DNA from: Photobacterium damselae
Lineage (GTDB): Bacteria; Pseudomonadota; Gammaproteobacteria; Enterobacterales; Vibrionaceae
DNA: 64,000 nucleotides
NCBI RefSeq assembly: GCF_003026815.1
Contig: NZ_PYOG01000001.1
Location: 186,001 to 250,000, forward strand
Direction of reading: 5' to 3'
Shown here: piece by piece, positions 8,301 through 16,268 of the stretch
How the letters are laid out: each line of letters starts with the position of its first letter
Position numbering within the stretch: the first letter of the stretch is position 1
Notes under the pieces: model-generated
Told to the model about the DNA's origin: nothing
Database searches by the model: none
What the model saw: the letters and a program-made list of their open reading frames with translations, nothing else
Program-made: the position numbers and the translations under genes

Positions 8301-8701
8301 TCATGCCTAACAAAGCTTTTGTTACCGAGCAATTTGTTAACTGGTCGCTCAGTGATTCTATTACCCGCGTCAAACTCTTTATCAATGTTGAGTATGTCGC
8401 TGACCCTGAATTGGTCACTCAATTACTGTTTGATGCCGCCCATGAATGCCGTTTGGTTTTGGATGACCCAGCTCCTGAGGTCTTTTTCTTAGGGCTCGAT
8501 GCCAACTGTCAACGTTTTGAGGTTCGTGCTTACGCCGCAGAAACCGGACACCGCTTAAGCTTGACCCATGACTTACACTGCCGCATTAAGAATAAGTTTA
8601 TGGATCACAGTATTATGATTGCTCACCCACAACTTGAAGTGACCATGAAAAAACAAGAACTGCATCCAATGCGAAAGAGTTTCCGCTCACGTAAGGCTTA
8701 A
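5393..8701 (+). CDS. mscK: Large mechanosensitive channel of the MscS superfamily (MscK/KefA type)
   Basis: The 1102-aa protein has a signal peptide (MLGRRLFVLVCLMFTMLV, cleavage after AHA near residue 24). A long coiled-coil periplasmic region (about 25-460) rich in Gln and Glu follows, then a block of about eight inner-membrane helices (about 465-900). The MscS core is C-terminal: pore helix GVGIGFGMQEIFANF, beta domain EKPIRIGDTV, and a mixed C-terminal domain. Length and layout match E. coli MscK (1120) and MscM (1107); I cannot separate the two by eye. Such channels open under membrane tension to release solutes during hypo-osmotic shock. It is a single gene convergent with phaC, with a bidirectional terminator between them. 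Confidence 0.88.
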   Translation: MLGRRLFVLVCLMFTMLVTTPAHANENEQTLNDKIEYLNKQPQTPETIKELDIYLQAQNQVAKAKEFNRLTKQYDDLIDTFPKQVAALQNKIDAFSTSEFPEFNQWDKEQLTLEIAEQDNLLLQLESSRNAHKNILLEIERGIDNFTAQSDRLRRQLKSTELDLQQARRINDTNALLLLQINEQYLNSYLNMLEAEQLSSGNRRTLAKLQVQYDNQEIEARQAYRNNLQSTLNRVLRMASSDNQETGTELEESMSDQPLVIQQLLQANQRLSGELNNLNYQNEQTQQQAVTANKQISEVTKTADDLNAMTDLLKLSPAFSESMRNRIKGLPSNPPIEALDNSIGRNQLKKYEYQQQVDSLSQRQKHITSSGLTPEQQVMAKELSDANIGLYNDLIAASESLIYQQAVLKVAYDKLNTKLTDLKNLAAKRLFWAPDTNPLSINLLIDTWEKLKWFFSPSQWINLLKAPMVINHFILLTIIVVSGLLISGQIWARKRWKKYLEKTSAKIGRVTMDKFRYSYINVFVAFCFAWVIPLVITLFGYGLQEAWQYPFVHHLGQAIVYPMALVVFFFIRELVRKNGLFISHFGWDDFVVNPTFAHYRRLLWIYIPMMVIQNFALNYSDIEVNGTLGRLAFIISNCALSYFHYRMWQQKLPMTYGDVPEGKAHLGHHLFWWTLILVPQILNYSALNGYLGSSQAIMLRMEQSAVLGVVTMLIYYLCKRLMLIQKRRLAFERAKAKRQEIIAQRQAEVQGDKEENFSTSEINIEIEEPEIDLDKISAQSLRLLRSLLLLIYLAMMAWLLSDLYLATSSLQNVTLWDVTSKINGIDQLSAITLNSVLLAVLTFGLTTILARDLPAAMELLILQHLDLRPGTGYAITSLTRYFAIFIGIIVGSGLIGFDWSKMQWLVAALGVGIGFGMQEIFANFISGLIILFEKPIRIGDTVTIRDLTGMVTKIQTRATTIVDWDRKEVIMPNKAFVTEQFVNWSLSDSITRVKLFINVEYVADPELVTQLLFDAAHECRLVLDDPAPEVFFLGLDANCQRFEVRAYAAETGHRLSLTHDLHCRIKNKFMDHSIMIAHPQLEVTMKKQELHPMRKSFRSRKA

Positions 8702-8705
8702 ACAA

Positions 8706-8740
8706 AAAGGCTTGAAGCTGATCATTCACTTCAAGCCTTT
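8706..8740. terminator. Bidirectional terminator between mscK and phaC
   Basis: The perfect arms AAAGGCTTGAAG (8706-8717) and CTTCAAGCCTTT (8729-8740) have T-rich tracts on both strands, serving the two convergent genes. Confidence 0.9.
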
Positions 8741-8789
8741 ATTTTTATCGAGTTTCTTATTACAGCTTTACCACAAAATACGATTGTAG

Positions 8790-10562
8790 CTATTCAGTAA
8801 TAGGCAGAACCTGCTTCACGTATTGACCTGGCGCACTATCGATTACTGGATAGTTTTCAGATCCTGGCGAATAAGGCTCGACTTGCTCTTGACGATTATG
8901 CTGCGATAACCACTGATCCCAGTGAGTCCACCAAGACCCTTCTGCATATTCGGCATTGGTTAACCACTCATCGGCAGAATCATCTAGATTATCGTTGGTC
9001 CAATAACCGTATTTGTTCTTATTGGGTGGATTAACAATACCCGCAACATGACCAGATGCACCAAGAACAAAGGTTTTATTCCCCCCTGTTAGCAGAGCAC
9101 CACGATAAGTCCCTTGCCACAGCGCAATATGGTCTTCTTTGGTTGAGATAAAGTAGCTTGGAATTTTGATCTTATTCAGATCCATCCATACCCCATCAAT
9201 CTTCACCCCTTTATCTTGGATTAATTTGTTCTCCAGATAAAAATCTCGTAAGAGGAAATTATGACAAGGTCCCGCCACATTGGTACTGTCGCTGTTCCAA
9301 TATAAAAGGTCAAAATCAACCGGACTCTTACCTTTTAAATAGTTATCGACATAGTAGTTCCAATAAAGGCTATTCTCGCGCAACATACTAAAGGTCACAC
9401 TTAAACTGCGACCATCCATATATCCCTTAACCTTGTTTTGCTGCTCTATGGCTGACACCACGGTATCATTAACAAAAGCACCTATTTCACCCGGTTGAGA
9501 AAAATCTAAAATGGTCGTGAAAAATGACGCTGATTTAATGCGTTTTTTCATTCGTTTAGCGGCATAATAAGCCACGGTACAAGCCAGCAAAGTGCCACCG
9601 ATACAGTAACCTGCGGCGTTAACCTGCTGTTGTCCTGTGATATCTTCAATTGCACTAACGGCTTTAACCACCCCATCGGTAATGTAGTCACCAAACTCGG
9701 TATCCGCTTGAGCTTTACCGGGATTTCGCCACGACATCATAAAGACCGAATGACCTTGCTCTAACAGCCAACGAACCATGGAGTTCTTTGCGGTTAAATC
9801 AAGGATATAGTACTTATTAATAAAAGGCGGAACGATCAACAACGGGGTCGTATGAACTTTCTCGGTTAAAGGTCGATATTGAATTAACTCAAACAGATCA
9901 TTTCGATACACCACATCCCCTTCGGTTGTTGCAATATCATCACCGATGCGAAATGCGTTATTGTTGGTCATCCGGACTTTTAAAATATCAGCACTCGATT
10001 CAATATCCTCTTTAAACTTCTCCAGTCCTGCAATGAGGTTTTCACCATTTTGCTCAAGGGTCATCTTAAGCAATTCAGGATTGGTTGCGATAAAGTTTGA
10101 TGGAGAAAGTGCATTAATGGCCTGACGAGAGAAAAAGCTAATACGTTCTTTTGTCTTCTCATCAACCCCTTCAATAGAATCAATCGTGTCTTGATAGGTT
10201 TTACTAAATAGCAAATATGACTGTTTAATAAAGTTATAAAGAAGTTCGTTTTGCCACGCTTCATTGGCAAAACGTTTATCTCCAAGTTCAGCTTCAACCA
10301 CAGATTTAGATGGATCACTGAGCACCAGATTCTGCCAAATTTGCAGTTGCTGCTCCCACCAATGAGTCTGAACCTTTAACATTGCTGCTGGTTGATTTGC
10401 AGCTTGTTCGAAGAATTTTGCGGTATCTTCAAAATTCACTTCTTGCATTGCTTTATTAAGAGGGGAATTTACGGCTGCCTTGTTGGCTTCAAAATCGTGC
10501 CACCACTGTTGATTGGTCTCTTGGAGCTTCACAAGGTAGTCCGAGAAGAAGTTTTGGTACAT
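8790..10562 (-). CDS. phaC: Class I poly(3-hydroxyalkanoate) synthase
   Basis: PhaC polymerises (R)-3-hydroxyacyl-CoA into polyhydroxyalkanoate at the granule surface. The 590-aa product has the PhaC N-terminal domain (about 1-220) and an alpha/beta-hydrolase catalytic domain. The lipase-like box GYCIGG places the nucleophile at Cys320, the position expected for class I enzymes (Cys319 in Cupriavidus necator). The Asp of STKEDHIALW and the His of GASGHVAGIVNPP complete the triad. The start has a strong AGGAG ribosome site. It is the last gene of phaB-phaA-phasin-phaC, which supplies the monomer and granule coat. The length is normal. Confidence 0.96.
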   Translation of the reverse strand: MYQNFFSDYLVKLQETNQQWWHDFEANKAAVNSPLNKAMQEVNFEDTAKFFEQAANQPAAMLKVQTHWWEQQLQIWQNLVLSDPSKSVVEAELGDKRFANEAWQNELLYNFIKQSYLLFSKTYQDTIDSIEGVDEKTKERISFFSRQAINALSPSNFIATNPELLKMTLEQNGENLIAGLEKFKEDIESSADILKVRMTNNNAFRIGDDIATTEGDVVYRNDLFELIQYRPLTEKVHTTPLLIVPPFINKYYILDLTAKNSMVRWLLEQGHSVFMMSWRNPGKAQADTEFGDYITDGVVKAVSAIEDITGQQQVNAAGYCIGGTLLACTVAYYAAKRMKKRIKSASFFTTILDFSQPGEIGAFVNDTVVSAIEQQNKVKGYMDGRSLSVTFSMLRENSLYWNYYVDNYLKGKSPVDFDLLYWNSDSTNVAGPCHNFLLRDFYLENKLIQDKGVKIDGVWMDLNKIKIPSYFISTKEDHIALWQGTYRGALLTGGNKTFVLGASGHVAGIVNPPNKNKYGYWTNDNLDDSADEWLTNAEYAEGSWWTHWDQWLSQHNRQEQVEPYSPGSENYPVIDSAPGQYVKQVLPITE

Positions 10563-10621
10563 GGGAAAAACTCCTGTAATCGGAAAGCGCCACCGGTCAC
10601 TGGCGGCGCTGATAAGAGCTA

Positions 10622-10969
10622 TTAAGCTGGAGTCACCGTTTTTAGATTCTCGGATGAGAGCTTTTCCAAATCTTCTTTAAACTCTTTAGCAATAGATTGA
10701 AGCTTGTTGCTGTCTTCTACCATTTGCTGGGATAATTTTGTCAAAACCGCCATTTGCTGACTGTTATAAGCTGCAAGAGATGTCACATCACGGATCTCAC
10801 CTACCGATTTCATTTGCTCAATACCCATCTCACTGTAGGTGCGTATTGCATTTAATTGAAGCTCAGTGAGTACCTCAACATTCTTAGTCATAAGCTTGTT
10901 GAATTTCACATAAGGTTGAAGTGTTTTTTCAGTTTGATCAGTAAACGTCTTAAAAAAATCACTGTACAT
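10622..10969 (-). CDS. phaP: Phasin, polyhydroxyalkanoate granule-associated protein
   Basis: This is a 115-aa helical amphipathic protein (MYSDFFKTFTDQTEKTLQPY, then many Lys/Glu/Gln heptads) typical of phasin_2-type granule proteins, which coat the granule and limit its size. It has a strong AAGGAG ribosome site and lies 44 bases after phaA and 59 bases before phaC, consistent with one operon. The same phaB-phaA-phasin-phaC order is known in Vibrio cholerae. Confidence 0.9.
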   Translation of the reverse strand: MYSDFFKTFTDQTEKTLQPYVKFNKLMTKNVEVLTELQLNAIRTYSEMGIEQMKSVGEIRDVTSLAAYNSQQMAVLTKLSQQMVEDSNKLQSIAKEFKEDLEKLSSENLKTVTPA

Positions 10970-11013
10970 TTGCTATCTCCTTGTAAAGGACAGTTAATTA
11001 TTAAATAAAAGAA

Positions 11014-12219
11014 TTACATTGCTTTGATGACAATTGCGGTTCCCATACCACCACCAACACAGAGCGATGCCACTCCATATCGGCCGCGTTGTTTTTTCAA
11101 TTCATGGGTCAAGGTGACCAAAATTCGGTTACCCGAAGCCCCTAATGGATGACCGAGTGCGATTGCCCCACCATTTAGGTTTGCTTTGGCAATAATATCG
11201 CTAGCTTCCACCTGATGTTTTTCAGCTAACTGATACACCACACCAAGAGCTTGAGCGGCAAAGGCTTCATTGAGCTCAAATACGGCGATATCTGATAAAT
11301 TCAATTCGGCTTGTGCCAAAGCTTTGGTCACCGCTTCAACAGGTCCTAACCCCATAATTTCTGGCTCAAGTCCAGACTGGGCATATCCGACAATTTCAGC
11401 GAGTGGAATAAGATTATGTGCTTTTAATGCAGACTCAGAAGCGAGAATAACGGCACTGGCACCATCATTAATTCCAGATGCGTTACCTGCGGTGACAGAC
11501 CCTTCACGATCAAAAGCTGGTCGTAAACTGGCGAGCGCATCTAAAGACGCATTGGCTTTTGGATATTCATCGGTTGAAAAGGTGATCGTTCCTTTACGTT
11601 GTTGAATCTCAAGAGGAACAATCTCATCTTCAAATTTACCCATTTCAATTGCAGCTACGGCTTTTTGCTGACTGGCAAGGGCAAATTCATCTTGTTCTTG
11701 GCGGGAGATATCTAACTGCTTAGCAATATTTTCTGCAGTAACTCCCATATGGCATTGGTTATAAACATCGGTTAAGCCATCAGCAATCAAGAGATCGGTT
11801 AAAGTGAGATTTCCCATCTTTTGACCATCACGCACTTTGCTTGGCACAATAAACGGGATCTGGGACATAATTTCGACCCCAGCTGCAACCACCACCTTTG
11901 CATCACCACTACGAATATGAGAAACGCCATCCATGACTGTCTTCATTCCGCTGCCGCATACCATATTAAGACTATAAGCAGGCACTGTAGCCGGAATTCC
12001 AGCCCACAATGAAGCTTGGCGGCCTACCCCCATCCCTTGTCCAGCACCAACCACATTACCAACAATCACTTCATCGACTTGAGCGCCATTGATATTTGCC
12101 GCATCTAATGCACCTTTAATCACTTCTGCAGCAATTTTCCCTGCCGCTTGATCTTTTAATGTGCCGCCAAATGCGCCAATCGCCGAACGTTTTGCTGCAA
12201 CAATAAATACTCTTTCCAT
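11014..12219 (-). CDS. phaA: Acetyl-CoA acetyltransferase (beta-ketothiolase)
   Basis: PhaA condenses two acetyl-CoA to acetoacetyl-CoA, the first step of polyhydroxybutyrate synthesis. I choose the ATG at 12219 (MERVFIVAAKRSAIGAFGG, 401 aa) over an upstream in-frame start at 12342, because the longer form would overlap phaB and the first 41 residues do not fit the family. An AAGGG ribosome site precedes 12219. The active-site Cys lies in NMVCGSGMK near residue 90, the His in ELNEAFAAQ-GGAIALGHP, and the second Cys in SLCVGGGMG near the C-terminus. It follows phaB by 13 bases. Confidence 0.95.
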   Translation of the reverse strand: MERVFIVAAKRSAIGAFGGTLKDQAAGKIAAEVIKGALDAANINGAQVDEVIVGNVVGAGQGMGVGRQASLWAGIPATVPAYSLNMVCGSGMKTVMDGVSHIRSGDAKVVVAAGVEIMSQIPFIVPSKVRDGQKMGNLTLTDLLIADGLTDVYNQCHMGVTAENIAKQLDISRQEQDEFALASQQKAVAAIEMGKFEDEIVPLEIQQRKGTITFSTDEYPKANASLDALASLRPAFDREGSVTAGNASGINDGASAVILASESALKAHNLIPLAEIVGYAQSGLEPEIMGLGPVEAVTKALAQAELNLSDIAVFELNEAFAAQALGVVYQLAEKHQVEASDIIAKANLNGGAIALGHPLGASGNRILVTLTHELKKQRGRYGVASLCVGGGMGTAIVIKAM

Positions 12220-12232
12220 GATGATTTTCCCT

Positions 12233-12973
12233 TTATTGCATGTATAAGCCGCCGTTAACAGACAGTGTTTCCCCTGTAATGTATGCGCCTGCATCACTGG
12301 CAAGGAAACTGACTGATTTGGCGATTTCTTCTGGTTCGGCAAGACGTTTCATAGGAATTTCACCTTTGATCGCATCTAAAATCTCTGGTTTGATTTTTTG
12401 AACCATTGGCGTTGCGGTATAGCCAGGGGCTACGACGTTCACGGTCACACCACTGCGCGCACCTTCTGCTGCCAGAGCTTTAGAAAAACCGATCATGCCT
12501 GCTTTTGCTGCTGAATAATTTGCCTGTCCAAATTGACCTTTTAAGGCATTAACGGAAGAGATATTAATTACTCGTCCATTCCCCTTTTCACACATAGCGG
12601 CAAAGAGTGGATGAGTAACATTAAATAAGCTGTTTAGGTTGGCATTGATGACGTCATACCAAGCCTCTGCCGACATCTTTTTAAATACAGAATCACGGGT
12701 AATTCCGGCATTATTGACTAAAACATCGATGGTACCTTCTTCTTCCAGCAATGCGGTTAAACGCTCTTGGCACTGCTGCGTATTCGTTACATCCAATTCG
12801 AGTAAACGCACTTGTTGCTCAGTAAAACCGCACTCCTTGAACCACTTTAAGGCACATTCATGCTTACCCGTAAAATAGGTTGCAATCACACGATAACCAT
12901 CGTTAACAAGCTGACATGAAATTGCAGAACCAATACCGCCTTTTGCACCTGTGATCAAAGCCAATTTACTCAT
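12233..12973 (-). CDS. phaB: Acetoacetyl-CoA reductase
   Basis: PhaB reduces acetoacetyl-CoA to (R)-3-hydroxybutyryl-CoA with NADPH. The 246-aa protein is a classical short-chain dehydrogenase: glycine motif TGAKGGIG at residues 8-15, NNAG near residue 87, catalytic Ser in NISSVNA, and YSAAK as the Tyr-Lys pair. The C-terminus SVNGGLYMQ is typical of PhaB. It has a good GGAG ribosome site and is first in the operon. Confidence 0.95.
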   Translation of the reverse strand: MSKLALITGAKGGIGSAISCQLVNDGYRVIATYFTGKHECALKWFKECGFTEQQVRLLELDVTNTQQCQERLTALLEEEGTIDVLVNNAGITRDSVFKKMSAEAWYDVINANLNSLFNVTHPLFAAMCEKGNGRVINISSVNALKGQFGQANYSAAKAGMIGFSKALAAEGARSGVTVNVVAPGYTATPMVQKIKPEILDAIKGEIPMKRLAEPEEIAKSVSFLASDAGAYITGETLSVNGGLYMQ

Positions 12974-13239
12974 TTAAGACTCCATTCTTTAATAACAACC
13001 AGACCAAACAACCGTTGGCCTTCTGCATTTGACTGTTATTTAACCTAATGCATACACATTACATTGCAATGACTGTATTAAACTATTTTCATAATATTGA
13101 TCCTTATCTCAATACACTCATCGGATGTGAACAAGATAAACATTACGAAATGGTATATATGTATCGAATAAAAATGCCCTTCCCGTCATATATTTGACGA
13201 TTAAATAAACAGATTAGGTAGATAGTTCTAAAAAAGAAA
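12974..13239. other. Intergenic region upstream of phaB
   Basis: This stretch must carry the pha operon promoter on the minus strand, but I see no confident -35/-10 pair or operator in it. It ends at the alaE terminator. Confidence 0.4.
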
Positions 13240-13265
13240 AGGCCAGATCGTGATGATCTGGCCTT
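13240..13265 (-). terminator. Terminator of alaE
   Basis: AAGGCCAGATC and GATCTGGCCTT form a perfect stem, followed on the minus strand by TTCTTTTTT. Confidence 0.9.
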
Positions 13266-13304
13266 ACGAATTCAAAAATAGTTGAATGGAAACAGCGGGG
13301 AAAA

Positions 13305-13757
13305 TTAAGCTTGTTGCTGTGCGTATCCGGTAACTTTAAACCAACGACGACACATATCTAAAAACTGTCCATAAGCGATACCTAATACCCCAGAAACCAA
13401 GGCATTACTTGCAACCGCGGTGATAATCTGATTCATGTCGGCCCCAACCACCAGCAATATCAACGCATAAACTGGGGACTGAAACAGCACATAAGCAACC
13501 ATATCTGATGCGCCTTTCATCCACTTACGCTCAGATAAACGGTGGCCTTGGCGAATAACATAATCACGAAAGACACCATAAGGCCAAGCGATAGCAATAT
13601 TCACCGGAATCGATAAGGTTCGAGAAGCCAACGATTGCTGAAATGTCATACCTGAGATAAATATTTCAATTGCCATACCAGCAACAAAACTGAACACAAC
13701 CATGGCAAACATATCAACTGCCGCACTCTTAAAATTAAATTGCCCTTTAACAGCCAT
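13305..13757 (-). CDS. alaE: L-alanine exporter AlaE
   Basis: AlaE exports excess L-alanine, often released from peptides, across the inner membrane. I use the ATG at 13757 ([21 protein letters not shown], 150 aa) because GAGGTG lies seven bases before it; an upstream in-frame ATG at 13775 has no ribosome site. E. coli AlaE has 149 residues. Conserved stretches are [39 protein letters not shown] and [17 protein letters not shown]. About four membrane segments are visible. It is a single gene with its own terminator. Confidence 0.93.
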   Translation of the reverse strand: MAVKGQFNFKSAAVDMFAMVVFSFVAGMAIEIFISGMTFQQSLASRTLSIPVNIAIAWPYGVFRDYVIRQGHRLSERKWMKGASDMVAYVLFQSPVYALILLVVGADMNQIITAVASNALVSGVLGIAYGQFLDMCRRWFKVTGYAQQQA

Positions 13758-14006
13758 AGACAACACCTCAAACAACTAGCAAATAAGCCCAATAAATAGA
13801 ATAAATAAAGCGATTATCACCAGCCATTAACTAACTTGGCAGTTGATTGTTGTATTAGAACAGCTTTTTTATAAAATATCTCACCAAAGATTTAACTCAG
13901 TTGTGAATTAATCGCTACTTTCAGATTAAAAACTAGTTACTTTCGCTACCATTTTTTAAAAATACAGTAATAACAAGATGATAAACAACATGTTACCAAG
14001 AAAAAA

Positions 14007-14029
14007 CGGGTAGAGACACGCTCTACCCG
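14007..14029 (-). terminator. Terminator of yhjX
   Basis: CGGGTAGAG and CTCTACCCG pair, and the minus strand continues with TTTTTTC. Confidence 0.9.
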
Positions 14030-14069
14030 ATTCAATTTTGTGATTTTTAGCACGTTGTCTGATTTATGC

Positions 14070-15281
14070 TTAACTAGCCATAATAATTTGCTGTTTTATA
14101 CCTGTTTGACCCGGAATTTTGATGGTTAATGCGATAATTAATGACACCACTAACAAAGCAAACATTAAGTAGAATGTCGCGATAAAGCCACCAAATACAG
14201 ACGCAACAATTGAGCCGACAAAACTACCAATACCGAAGCCTAAATAAATCAAACCATAGTTTTTTGCGAGATTATTAAGACCGAAAAAGTCACTAACTAA
14301 TGATGGGAATACCGTAATCGTACCACCAAAGCTAAAGGCTATACACGCAACCGCCACATAGAAAGAGAGCATAGATTGGTGAGCAAATAGAAGTGAGCAA
14401 ACACCAACAAGACATACTGCTAAAGCAATCGCAATGACTTTAGTACGAGCAATACGATCAGATAAGATACCCAAGACTAAGCGACCACTTAGGTTAGCAA
14501 CGGCAATAATAGCGACCGCAGATGCCGCCGTTGTGACAGATAAGTGTACATAGTCTTGACCGATATCCTTTGCAACACCAATAACATATAAGCCACTCAT
14601 ACAAACAGTTAAGAATACTAGGGCTAGCAACCAAAATTGAGAACACTTCATCGCTTCAGCCAAGGTATAATCACGCTGCTCTGCACTATTGTTAGCACTT
14701 ACTTGCTGCTTAGGAGCATCTGTCATCATCAGACCACCAATAATCACCATAACCATAGCAATTGCGCCCCACACATCGAAAGTCATATCAAGACCCATGT
14801 GAGTGAGTAAGTACATATTGATGTATTTAAAGCCAAGACTACCTAGACCGTAAGCACCAATTGCACAGGCAGAGGCCAATCCTTTACGTTCGGGAAAAAA
14901 CTTCACACAATTAGAGAGGGTTAATAGGTAGCCAGTACCATCAGCAAAACCAACCAGTAATCCTGCAAAAACATACAGCAAAATCAGGTTGGAAGCGTGT
15001 GCAGTTAGCAATAAGCTTGCACCCAGTAATAAGCCTGCGCCAATTGTGACTTTACGAACACCAAAACGTTCTTGTAATTTGCCGGATAGAGAAGATGCAA
15101 CAGCAAGTGCTAAACTCAAGATACCAAATGAGAACGCAACGCGGTTAACAGGTTCTGATAACTTATCTGCTAATGGTGAATTAAACAGACTCCAAGTATA
15201 GACCGAACCCAAAGCAAACTGGGTAATTATGGTGCCAATCAAAGTAAAGATACGGCTCTGTTTGGTGATCGCACTTGCCAT
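14070..15281 (-). CDS. yhjX: MFS transporter YhjX, pyruvate-responsive
   Basis: This 12-TM major facilitator of 403 aa is very close to E. coli YhjX (402 aa): TLIGTIITQFALGSVYTWSL, GYLLTLSNCVKFFPERKG and FPSLVSDFFGLNNLAKNYG are shared. I choose the ATG at 15281 (MASAITKQ), with GGAG nine bases upstream, over one at 15302. In E. coli, yhjX is the main target of the YpdA/YpdB two-component system that senses extracellular pyruvate. Here the ypdAB genes lie directly upstream on the same strand, and two YpdB-type boxes precede the gene. YhjX is linked to pyruvate traffic; its exact substrate is not settled by sequence. Confidence 0.9.
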   Translation of the reverse strand: MASAITKQSRIFTLIGTIITQFALGSVYTWSLFNSPLADKLSEPVNRVAFSFGILSLALAVASSLSGKLQERFGVRKVTIGAGLLLGASLLLTAHASNLILLYVFAGLLVGFADGTGYLLTLSNCVKFFPERKGLASACAIGAYGLGSLGFKYINMYLLTHMGLDMTFDVWGAIAMVMVIIGGLMMTDAPKQQVSANNSAEQRDYTLAEAMKCSQFWLLALVFLTVCMSGLYVIGVAKDIGQDYVHLSVTTAASAVAIIAVANLSGRLVLGILSDRIARTKVIAIALAVCLVGVCSLLFAHQSMLSFYVAVACIAFSFGGTITVFPSLVSDFFGLNNLAKNYGLIYLGFGIGSFVGSIVASVFGGFIATFYLMFALLVVSLIIALTIKIPGQTGIKQQIIMAS

Positions 15282-15407
15282 AATAAGCATCTCCAACATC
15301 AATAAAAATCAAGCGATTAACTCGCTGCTCTAAAGATGAGATTAAGCTTATTTATGGCTGTCGCAAGAGGTTGAAATCAATAAAACCTGAGCTGCATTGG
15401 GGTTGGA

Positions 15408-15437
15408 ATGAAATGCAAAATAGCCGCATGAAATGCA
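15408..15437 (-). promoter_or_regulatory. YpdB operator: two direct TGCATTTCAT boxes
   Basis: On the minus strand two identical copies of TGCATTTCAT (15437-15428 and 15417-15408) are separated by 10 bases, 127 bases upstream of the yhjX start. The E. coli yhjX promoter carries GGCATTTCAT-N11-GGCATTTCAT as the YpdB site. The match is nine of ten bases per box, with one base less in the spacer. Confidence 0.88.
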
Positions 15438-15530
15438 GAGTTTGCGCGAGATCAAAGTTCAAAATCGCGCATATTTTCAACAAAACCAGAAGTGGCCTTC
15501 TGCATTAGTCACTATAAAATGGGTTATCAG

Positions 15531-16250
15531 TTACAAGTTCATTAGCTGACGAAACGTTTTAATATTACTACGACTGACCGGGATCTCCCCTTCTACATCA
15601 CGTAATTTCAGTAGATAAGTGCTGTTTACCCAGGGGATGATTTCGCAGATTTTACTGGTATTAACAATATAAGAGCGGTGACTGCGATAAAATTGATCTT
15701 GGGGCAAGCGGGTCATTAAGTCACTAATAGTATATGGCACAATATAAAGGCCCGATGCAGTACAAACCTCAGTGATTTTCTCTTTGGCTACCGCATAATA
15801 TATATCTTTAATGGGTGTGACATAAATGCGGTTATCACGGGTTAAATTTAATGATGTTGTGACTTTTTCATTGGCAACAGGGATGTCGTTGTTTATCGAT
15901 TCCAGTTTCTGCAACAAGCCTTTGACCCGAGTTTCACTAATAGGCTTAAGCAAATAATCAAACGCTTCGAGTTCAAATGCATCTACTGCATATTCTTTAT
16001 AAGCTGTAGTAAACACGATATGGGGCTTATGTTGAAATTGATGAATATTACGCGCCAATAACATGCCATCAATAGAGGGTATATTAATATCTAAAAAGAC
16101 AATATCGACCTTATGGCTTTGTAAATATTTAAAGGCTTCAAGACCATCATCAAAGCTGGCTACCACATCGATTTGACTGTGGGTGGAAATCAAATACTGC
16201 AACTCTTCACGAGCTAGGTACTCATCTTCAACAATTAATGCTTTTAACAT
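15531..16250 (-). CDS. ypdB: LytTR response regulator YpdB
   Basis: The 239-aa protein has an N-terminal receiver (acidic pocket VEDE at residues 7-10, phosphoacceptor Asp54 in FLDINIPS, Lys in LLKP near 102) and a C-terminal LytTR DNA-binding domain (about 138-239; FYRSHRSYIVN, EIPVSRSNIKTFRQLM). It matches E. coli YpdB nearly throughout (FDDGL, ELEAFDYLLKP, FRQLM near the end), closer than to BtsR. Phosphorylated YpdB activates yhjX. It starts 18 bases after the kinase gene ends, so the two are cotranscribed. Confidence 0.93.
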   Translation of the reverse strand: MLKALIVEDEYLAREELQYLISTHSQIDVVASFDDGLEAFKYLQSHKVDIVFLDINIPSIDGMLLARNIHQFQHKPHIVFTTAYKEYAVDAFELEAFDYLLKPISETRVKGLLQKLESINNDIPVANEKVTTSLNLTRDNRIYVTPIKDIYYAVAKEKITEVCTASGLYIVPYTISDLMTRLPQDQFYRSHRSYIVNTSKICEIIPWVNSTYLLKLRDVEGEIPVSRSNIKTFRQLMNL

Positions 16251-16268
16251 TGTTCTTTCCCTTCTCGC

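Noticed and set aside
12220..12342. N-terminal extension of PhaA into phaB
   Set aside because: Thiolases begin at the MERVFIVAA position, which has its own ribosome site; the longer form would overlap the end of phaB.
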